64,000 bases of DNA, taken from positions 28,010,315 to 28,074,314 of the forward strand of contig OZ038454.1 in assembly GCA_964036195.1 (NCBI GenBank), given 5' to 3'. A program made the translations under genes and the position numbers. Positions 35,130 through 45,200 of the stretch are shown here, piece after piece. Positions within the stretch are counted from its first letter, which is position 1. Each line of letters starts with the position of its first letter. Under the pieces are notes generated by a model. That model saw only the letters and a list, made by a program, of their open reading frames with translations, was not told where the DNA came from and did not search any database. The stretch comes from Sphaerolaimus hirsutus. Lineage: Eukaryota; Nematoda; Chromadorea; Monhysterida; Sphaerolaimidae.

Positions 35130-36260
35130 GCTCCGTCATTTATTCTGGACTGTTGATATTTTTTTTGAATGTTGGCGTTATTTGGATACGATTGTATCCT
35201 TGGCTAGTTGCCAAAACAGGGGGGATTGGCGGATTGGGTACAACATTGGAATTGGGGAGGGGCACACAAAGTAAATTGCAGAAAAAAATCAGCATCGGCA
35301 GAATGGAGCTTTGACATTTTTCCACTCGTTTCAAGTGGTATGGGGCAGTTTTTCCAGCCACATATTTCGCGTTTTCTTTACGGAACTTAGCAGCCACTTG
35401 GCTTTTTGCCAAATTACCATCTCTCCCGTGATCACTTCAAATAAATTTTACACAAAGATTGCATCACCTTATGGTCAATTAATAAAATTATCCCAACATG
35501 TCGGAAATATTTAACATGAAATGTTCATGGATGGAAGGATATCATCTGAAGTCTGAATTAGACAGAAGAGTAGTATCCAAACATACTACACTGGTTGCGC
35601 CGGAGATACCCCGTACAAATTGGCAGCTGGCCAAAAAAACGCCGGCCCAAAATTATTTCGAAATCCCTATGAATTAAATAGGTTATAAACGGGTATATAA
35701 TCGTGTACATAAACGAAACGATTATGAAGGTGAAAATGGGCAAAATGAAGCTAACTTGAGCGATTTGGAGCACTTTAAGCGCTTTCGCTGACGTTCGTAC
35801 AAGACGCTACCGATAATTTGGACGTGGGCCAATTATTCATACATGACACGGTCCGGTTGCGCAATGCACACAGTCGTACTTGGACTTTTGCCAGAAATGT
35901 TTCAAACAGTTGTTCGATGTCCGGATTGTGACTTTTTCAACTCGCTCTCCAGCGACATGTGAATATTAGCGGTGATTATCGTTACGATTTATGTATCCAA
36001 AAAAACCGACAACACAAACACGAAAACTCTTTCAAATTCACCGCTCAGATAACGCCAAGATTGATCGAATCACGTATGACGTTATCAAAACCATTTTGCA
36101 TTCTCAAAAAAGCAAAAAAAATAATCCTGTTTTTTTTTGTTTTCTCCCTACTTCTATTATCTTCACCGTTTTCACAGTTGACAACCGACTACTCATCGAT
36201 AAAACCAAAATTCGATCGATAGAATCCTATCAAAATATCGATAAAACCGATAGTGGAAAG
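35130..36260. promoter_or_regulatory. Bidirectional spacer between the Apaf-1-like gene and eRF1
   Basis: About 1.1 kb separates two divergent start codons, so both promoters must lie here unless distant 5' exons exist. No TATA or initiator motif can be named with confidence. A block at about 35596-35745 (ACCCCGTAC, GCCGGCC.AAAATT.TTTCGAAATC) reappears in diverged form at 51630-51770, upstream of the WIPI2-like gene. Confidence 0.45.
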
Positions 36261-39200
36261 ATGGAAAACGGTGCAGCGAGCCACAGTCAAACGGCGGTTC
36301 CCGGCGGCGGGGAAGAGTCTGCAGACAGGAATGTCGAAATTTGGAAGATTAAGAAATTGATAAAGAGCTTAGAAGCGGCTAGAGGGTGCGCTGTTTTTTC
36401 CGTTTTTGAAAATAGTATAATATTTTATTAGTACGTGAAATTGAACGGAAAGCAATGAGCCCATAAACCACATACTAAACAGTGCGTAGTAATATTTTTC
36501 ACTGGATTTTGATGTTTGACGTAAATTAAAATGGCTCTCAGCAAATACGTGGTATTTTTCATGATTTGAATTTGTGTTGAAGCAAGCATGTTACACAATG
36601 CCCTAAATTGACAGAAATGTCGAAACATAGCTGAAAATTATTCATATACAGTATTCTAGGATAATTCCCCCAGAAAAACTTCCCCAACTGACGAAACAAA
36701 TAACGGCCGCTCGAATGACCACCCTTATTTGATGGGTAGAAAATATTCAACCCTACAAACGATTTAAATATGTAACCAATGTGAGCCCATTTGTGCTATA
36801 AGTTAATCTTTCAATTTACTGAAAATTCTGTTGAAATTTTAACTCTACCTCGAACAACTCCCCCTCGAACAACTCCCCCTCGAACAACCCCCCCTCGAAC
36901 AACTCCCCCTCGAACAACTCCCCCTCGAACAACTCCCCCCTCGAACAACTCCCCCTCGCAGGGGTCTCGTTTCAGGGGTCCCAGAAAATTTTTCAGCTAT
37001 CTATCCCTCCAGAGGAGCGATTTGCTATCTATCCAACCACTCGGATGGTCAAAATTCAAGATACCCCTGCCCCCTCGAACAACTCCCCCTCGAACAACTC
37101 CCCCTCGAACAACTCCCCCTCGAACAACTCCCCCTCGAACAACTCCCCCTCGAACAACTCCCCCTCGAACAACTCCCCCTCGAACAACTCCCCCTCGAAC
37201 AACCCCCGCCGAACAGCTCCCCCCCGAATGACTTCCCAGTCAAAAAGACTCTGAAATTTTGTAAAAATAATCCCCTGGGGAATTATTCGAGGATATACGG
37301 TAAATATATATCAAAAACGCACAGAAGTTTGCAACGTTTGCAATGTCCCACCCTACACCCCCCCCCCGCAGCAACGGCACGTCGATGATCTCGCTGATCA
37401 TCCCGCCGCGGGACCAGATCGCGCGCGTGTCCAAGATGCTCGCGGACGAGTACGGCACCGCGTCGAACATCAAGTCCCGCGTGAACAGGCTCTCCGTGCT
37501 CACCGCCATCACTTCCGTCCAGCAGCGGCTCAAACTATACTCCAAAGGTGCGTCCTTTCTGTGGGATGTAAATATTTAGTTAGAAAGGGTTTTGTATGTG
37601 AATGTTGAGGAAGTAAAACTGAAATATCAAGTCAATATTTAATGTTAAAATGTCGCCTAGAAATTTACACGACCCCCGCAAAAGCGCCACAGTGGAAAAC
37701 ACCATGATGCCTTTGGAGCTTGCGCCATTGGCACTTCGCGCTGGGTGTAAAAAGATTCTGAATTATTCAGTACTTTCAGAACTTTCACCCAAAAAGCGAT
37801 CATTTTATTGTGTAACATCATCGATACTAACAAAGCGACACAGACTCTACGCACACAACGGGTCAAAATCGAGCTAGGTCAAAAACTAATAAATAAAATT
37901 CGATATCTATCTTTCAGTCTATGATTTAGATCTATCAAGCTCTAAATCTCCTACAAAAATCTATTTCCCTGTGTAATTCCTTCTAGTGCCCGGCAACGGA
38001 CTGGTGATCTACTGCGGGACGATTGTCACCGACGAGGGCAAAGAGAAGAAGGTCAACATCGACTTCGAGCCCTTCAAGCCGATCAACACCTCCCTCTACC
38101 TGTGCGACAACAAATTCCACACTGAGGCTTTGCAAGGTGTGTTTTCTAGATACCTATATAGCCAACGGATATTTTAGATGAGGTTGCCCACAAACTACCA
38201 ATCCTACCGAAAAATACCAAATCGGTGAAACAAATTTACAGTACCATATATGGGGACTTACATTCCAAAAGTTGACATATCCAGATTTTTCGATTTTTCA
38301 AAATCGCATTTTCAGGTTTGGCGCTGGCCCGGCAGCGCCATGTTTGGGCGACAAAGCTTGCCCTGCACTTTTAAGATATCTCGGACATTTGTCTGCAATT
38401 TTTGTGTCCCTAAATTTTGTCGGCTGGTAAATATTTTGGGAGTTATGTCATATTTTGTAAACCACCCAAAGTAAGGAGTAAATTTGAAGATTTGAACTTG
38501 AAATGTAAATAACTTCATAACGGTGCATCGCAAGGCAAAACCAATTACAGCGCTGAGAAGCCCTTTTCGAGAAGTACACAAACCTAAATTTTCAGATCTA
38601 TATTTATACCCGTACTAGATTTATAGAGCAAAATAAATTTGGAAATTCACGTATGCACATTTGGAAATGAAACTTTATTTTCTATGGGAAATCCGGCCGG
38701 CTCTTCGCGAGCGATCCGGAGCACGCGTGCACTTTTGGAAATGAAACTATTTTTTGGATATGTGAACTTATGGAATGAAACTCCGGTGGTCCGACATGGA
38801 TATGTGCACTTACGAAATGAAAGTTCTGTTTTTCATAGGGGATCTGAGATGGATATGTGCACTTTCGATATGAAAATTGTGATTTTTCTGAAAAACGGTA
38901 CCACTGTATCTCGGGAACGAAATGGACTATAACACTGATTTTTTTACCAAAATGGGCAGAATTGCCGAAATTTGCCCTGTGAGAAACCAGTCCATAAAAA
39001 TTACGATCCAATTTAACTTCTAATGAAAAAGGCATTTTAAAATGTATCTATAATTTGCAGCGCTGCTGGCCGACGACAACAAGTTCGGCTTCATCGTGAT
39101 GGACGGCAACGGCGCCCTGTTCGGCACGCTCCAGGGAAACACTCGGTCAGTATTATCTGCGTTTCATTCCATTCCGCCCCTTGTTCGAGGGTTTGACAAT

Positions 39201-42200
39201 TTTACCAAATTGTGTCTATTTGTGTGAGTCGCTCGGAAACATTTTAAAAATCAATAAAAGATAATCTTCCTGTAGGCGCCTTTATTTACCGACCATTCGA
39301 CATTTTATGACAGTTTCATTGACATGAATATATTTACATTTTTACATTTTACGTCCCATAAATATTAAACTTTACATGATTCTACTCATTCTACATGGTC
39401 CTGGACTTTGTCACGTTTTTGAAATTTACACTTTTACACATTTACAATTTACATTTTCGGTTCCGGTTGCAGGTTCTAAAAAATTTCGGCTCGGTTCTCG
39501 GTTCCTCAAAATTTTCAGCTCCGGTTCTCGGTTCGGTTCTTAAATTCGGTTCCGGTTCGGTTTCAAATTGTCAAAAATTTCGGTTCCAGGTAATGAAAAA
39601 GTCGGGTATCGGGTAATGAAAAAATCGGGAATAACAAAATAATAAGCTGAACAAAGGAAAAACAACACAAAACAACCCCCCCCCCCCCGCAGGGACGTGC
39701 TGCACAAGTTCACGGTGGACCTGCCCAAGAAGCACGGCCGCGGCGGCCAGTCTGCGCTGCGTTTCGCCCGCCTGCGCATGGAGAAGCGGCACAACTACGT
39801 GCGCAAGGTCGCCGAGACTGCCGTCACCCTGTTCATCGCCAATGATAGGGTCGTGGTCGCCGGCATTGTGCTCGCTGGTAGCGCTGATTTCAAGAATGAA
39901 CTCAGTCAGAGTGATATGTTCGATCCGGTGAGTGCAGTTGCGACAACTTTTTGTACGTCCACTTTCACGTTTCACAAGAGTCGATAAATCCAACTTTCAA
40001 ACATGGAATTATGCATGAAAGAGGCACCAGGAACTGGTCCCGCGCAATCTTCACCATTTTCAATTTTTAACATCAGTTGTCCCCATTTTTACATTTTGGA
40101 CCAATTATTGACAATTTATTTAAAAAATTCCAGCAATAAGACGATAAGTCAATTATGAATCCAACAAAAAATACTGTATAATAAAATGGAGAAAGAAAAT
40201 TGAAAGTCGATAAGTCTATAATATACTTTTACGTTTTTAATGACTGGTTTAAAAAAGCCACAGCATCCGAGTCGTACGTTCGCTGCGACTCCCCTATTCT
40301 TTCAAAATACATCTCCCCCCCTCCCACCTCACAGAGACTGCAAACGAAAATCATCAAAATCGTGGACGTTTCGTACGGGGGCGAGAATGGCTTCAACCAA
40401 GCCATCGACCTGGCCGCCGATGCGCTCGCAAATGTCAAATTTATACAAGAGAAGAAGCTCATTCAAAAGTACTTTGACGAGATTTCACAGGTCTGTTCTG
40501 TGGGCAACTGTTGACATTTACTTGAAGCGGAACAATCGAATTTAATATAGAAATCTCTGCATGTTTCTTATTAAAAAATGAATTTTTCTAAATTTTGGCG
40601 ATCAGTTTGGCCGGGGGCGACTCACAGTACTCAGAAAATGCCCTGTAAAATGTCAAGTGTCAAAATTCGTGTAAATTGTCAAAAGTCATGTAAAATGATC
40701 TGGTGAATGTAAAATTTCATGCAAGTGTCAACAGTAATGTAAAACGTTGTGAACAATTATCAATAAAAGGTGAAAAACGTAACATGTTACAGCGCATTTT
40801 ACATGACTTTAGACACTTAGCATGACTTGGCATTTTACAGGGTCTGGGAGCAACACCAGTTTTTTTATCGCTTTAATTCAAACGCACCCGTGTCAGGACA
40901 CTGGCAAGTACGTGTTCGGCGTGGAGGACACGCTCAAGGGCCTGGAGATGGGCGCCGTGGAGACGCTCATTTGCTGGGAGAACTTGGACATCACCAGATA
41001 CGTGCTCAGGAACAACAACTCGGGCGGTCAGTCTTTTATTGCATTTTGGAGCGGGTAAATAAATTCGGGAATTGAATGTGACAAATAAATTTGCAAAATC
41101 AACTTTGATGTTTTTGTCGCTTTTTGCAGAGATATTGAATTATAGTTTCTTTTTGACCCGAACCCGAAAACCCAATACCATTTTAACCCTTAAGTGCATG
41201 TAAATTTAAGTAATCTGCAACATACATTTACCATTTTTTACGCAGAGGATAAAGTACTGCAGCTGAATCAGGAACAAGAGAAGGACAAAACACATTTTCT
41301 GGACAAAGAGGTCAGTTACGGTAAAGTGCATTTTTTCTAATTCTCACATTCAATAATAGTTTGGGGTATATTTTTCAACTTTTTGGTATGTAATACTTGT
41401 CGGACAGCACACCTAGTATGAAAACCTACCATACTTTAATGAATAAAATATTGCGGTAAATTTCGTAATTAATTATTCCATACTAAAAATGAAATAATTA
41501 TTTTGATAAAAAAATGTAATTTTTTGGTTCATTATTCAGATGGGTTATGGTAGGTTATCATACTAAGTGTCACGTCCGCCGGGTATACATATACCAATTT
41601 TTGGCTGTCTGCCAATTTTCGGCGTTTGTTTTCAATCGCCCCCCCCCCCTCAGACGGGCGTGGAGTTGGAGCTGATCGACCAGATGCCCCTGCTCGAGTG
41701 GCTCGCCAACAACTACAAGACGTTCGGCGCCACGCTAGAGATCGTCACCGACCGCTCAACTGAGGGCGCACAGTTTGTCAGGGGCTTCGGAGGCATTGGA
41801 GGTGAGTGTTTTTGCGGGTGGGAAATGGACATTTTATTTTTCTGGGGTTTTGGTGGCTTTGCGCGACTTATCAGGCGACAAAAAGTGTTGATAACTTGGT
41901 AAGTGACGAGTAGACCCCACTGGATGTCGCTGGTAACAACCCCTTCTCAAAAATCCTTGGCAACTACTTGTCAATTGCAACTTTGCATGTCACTCGATGC
42001 ACAGCTTCACTTATGACTTGACAAAGTGCAGAATCTTGGCTAAGTACCAAACGCACTTCATGCGTTCAATTTCATTGATGCAATCAGTTTTCTATGCATT
42101 TATCACATGCCTGCTCACAATCACGTTCTGGCTCTTCTTTTATTCGTTCAAGATCAGTAAATTTTTGGCTGGAAACTTTCATCCATTCGTTTCTTCAGGC

Positions 42201-45200
42201 TTTCTGTGTGTGGGAATGTGTATTTAAGTTGGGCTAGTGTTCTACGGATTTCAATTTTCTACCGTCGTTCGATAGTCGACAGTATTTTTGGCTGGACATG
42301 ACTCTACATTTTGCATTTGAAGGTCGTTGGTCGGCTCATGAGCAAGCTTTGAATTGGGATGGGAACCTCGTGGCAATCCCAAGCCCTGTAAAGTAAAGTG
42401 CCAAATGTAAAGTGAAGTGTCAATTGCGTATCCAAATCTTATTTTTTTCGTATCCAAATCTTATGTCAAATGAGAAGATTTGGATACAAAAACATAAGAT
42501 TTGGATACGAGAAATAAGATTTGGATACACAATTGACACTATACTTTACATTTGACACTTTACATTTGCATTTGACTTTGCAGTTGACTTTACATTTGAC
42601 ACTTTACTTTACACTTTACAGGGCTTGGGACTGCCCCCAGCTGACATTTGGCGCCCTTGTCAACTAGTCCGCAGGGCCATTGTACCTTCATCATGTCAGC
42701 CTTCTCTTTGCTGACCTTCTGCTTGTCCGCCTTCTTGTACGCCTGCTCTACGCGGGCGAGCACCTGCTTCTGTTTGTCCCACATGACGCGCAGGTCTTGC
42801 GACGCCGTAGACGACCGCATGGGCGGGCACTTTCTCTTGACGTAACTGCGGCGTGAATGGAATGCAATTTGTGGTAGTCCCAGTCACTGATAGATGGAAT
42901 CTGATATCATGCATCGTTCTGGGCCACGTTCCAATGCGGAGAAGCATGACTGCAAAGTAAAAAGCCGTTTGTTTGATGCACATGGATGGCAGTGTTCACG
43001 GCGATAACCCCGCGCGCGCATCAAGCACGCCTGGACATGTGCTTTTTAGCATAATTAAAATAAATGTTAAAAATTAATAATAAACAACGACCAAAATACA
43101 CTGAGTAGGGGTGGGGACTTTTACCCCTCACCTGAACTAATAGTGGGTGCTTTTGGTTGAGCGACAAATCACCCCTGGGAAATCTGAACACATGCGCTGC
43201 ATTCACAAGGCATTAATATTTACTAAGCTATGCGCGGCAAGTAGGGTTCAAACGATATGACTTTTCGATATTCGATGCTTTTTCTGAAACTCGATATCGA
43301 TATTCGATATTTTTTTCTAAAACTCGATATTCGATATCGATACGATATGGAACCTCGATATCGATATTAAAAAATTGTCGATATTCGATATTGCGATTTG
43401 CTTTTGGTATAGCAAGGCATATTTCAAGTGACATATTGTATTTTCATGTGGTTGCACGCATGGTTAATCATCTCTTTAGTTAAATGTGAATGGTACAAGT
43501 GATTTTAACAAGGTTTACATCACTCAAAAGTAGAACATGTAGAAAAAAACATGATGAATCAATGTGTATCAGACAAATAACAATTGGTAGATATTACAGT
43601 TCATACTGATAACCTGATTGCTAAGGGCATGTTGCAAAAAATAGAATATCAGCATTTTCTGGCTTCAAATTTAGCACTCTAACAAAAATGACATTATAAG
43701 TACTGTACTTTTACTCATCTAATACAATTCTCAGATCAGATCAAGCACATCAGATCAATCATGAATATCTCAAAATGAAAATGATAACTTTTTTTAGGAA
43801 CACAATATAGGTTCGACATATCGAAAAAATGGTCGATATTCGATATCGATATTCAATATTTTTTCAACATTTTCGATATCGATATTCGATATTTTTTCAA
43901 AATTTTCGATATTGATATTCGATATTAAAAAATGGTCGATATCCGAGATTCGATACGATATATCGGTTGAACCCTAGCGGCAAGTAAAAACGTGGTAGCT
44001 CACGTTGTATCTTTCTTCCACACAATCTGTTGTGCAAAAGTGACCCTGGCGCCTGGCGCCGCCGTGTCGGTGGCTGGGGGCAGGGCAACTGCTTTTGGTG
44101 AGGGCGCGGCGCCCTACTGGCACTTCTAGACTGTGTGAAATGCCCTGCAAAATGTCTAATTTCATGCAAAGTGTCTAAAGTCATGGCAAATGCCCTGCAA
44201 AATCTCAAGTGTCATTCATGTTAAATGCTCTGGAAAATAGAATCTAGTATTCCAGTCTAGTCATTTTCCAGGGTATTTTGCATGACATTAAACACTGCAT
44301 GACTTTAGACACCTTGCATATCTTCAGACACTTTGCATGACATCTGACACTTCACAGGGCATTTCACAGAGTCTGCGAGTGGCACCTGCTCGCTGACAAT
44401 GGTCGCGGGGCCGGACTTTGCCGGTGTGCTTGTGGCGCTGCTGCTGCCCCCGGCGCTGGTCGTGCTCGCCTTGGACGAGGTCACGATGTAGGTGTCCCTC
44501 TGCGTCTGCGTGCTCACTGTGCCCGGTGTGGTGGCGCTGGGGGTCGCCACGCTTGTGGGCGTTTGCGATGATGTGCTGCCCCCTCTCGCTTGCCGCTGGG
44601 GGGGGGGGGGGGTGAAAAAATTGTGCTTTTTAAAAACGTTTTTTGTTCGGCCCTGCTTGATATGTGGCGCAAGCACACACCTTACAATGTGAAAAATTTA
44701 AGACAACCTACACAAGTCTGGTTAATTGTTGTAAATACCAATGCTAAATACTGCACTCGCAAATGAAAAGCAAATTTTCATTTTAATCCCTATAAACATG
44801 TTATTGGACTGTCGATTCGATTTATCACTTTATGACATGTGCTAAATTGACACCCAAACTGCAAGCTTAATTTCAATAGAAACTGTTCCGTGGCGCGGCG
44901 GCTGCGCACCTCCTTATCCTTCCAGCGGATTTTCTCCCCCAAAGTCGGCGTGCAGATGACCATGGTTTCCACAGTGTTGATGACGATTCTGTCATCGCTG
45001 AACAGCTTGTTTCGCTCTGCCAGCTGCGCCAGGGTCGCCCTGGGGGCACTCTCAGACCCTGTAAAAATGTCAAGTGTCATGCAAAGTATAAAAAGGCGTG
45101 TAAAATGCCCTGAAAAATGGCATACGTTTGCCATTTTCTAGGGCATTTTACATGACTTTAGACACTTTGCATTATATTTGGAATTTTACAGGGTTCGGGA

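Noticed and set aside
37049-37243. Long repetitive open frames ([15 protein letters not shown] repeats)
   Set aside because: They are readings of the 15-bp minisatellite in several frames on both strands, not a protein.
41997-42227. Hydrophobic open frame inside the eRF1 intron
   Set aside because: AT-rich, no recognisable domain, no splice context; it may even overlap the missing last exon of the nested gene on the other strand.
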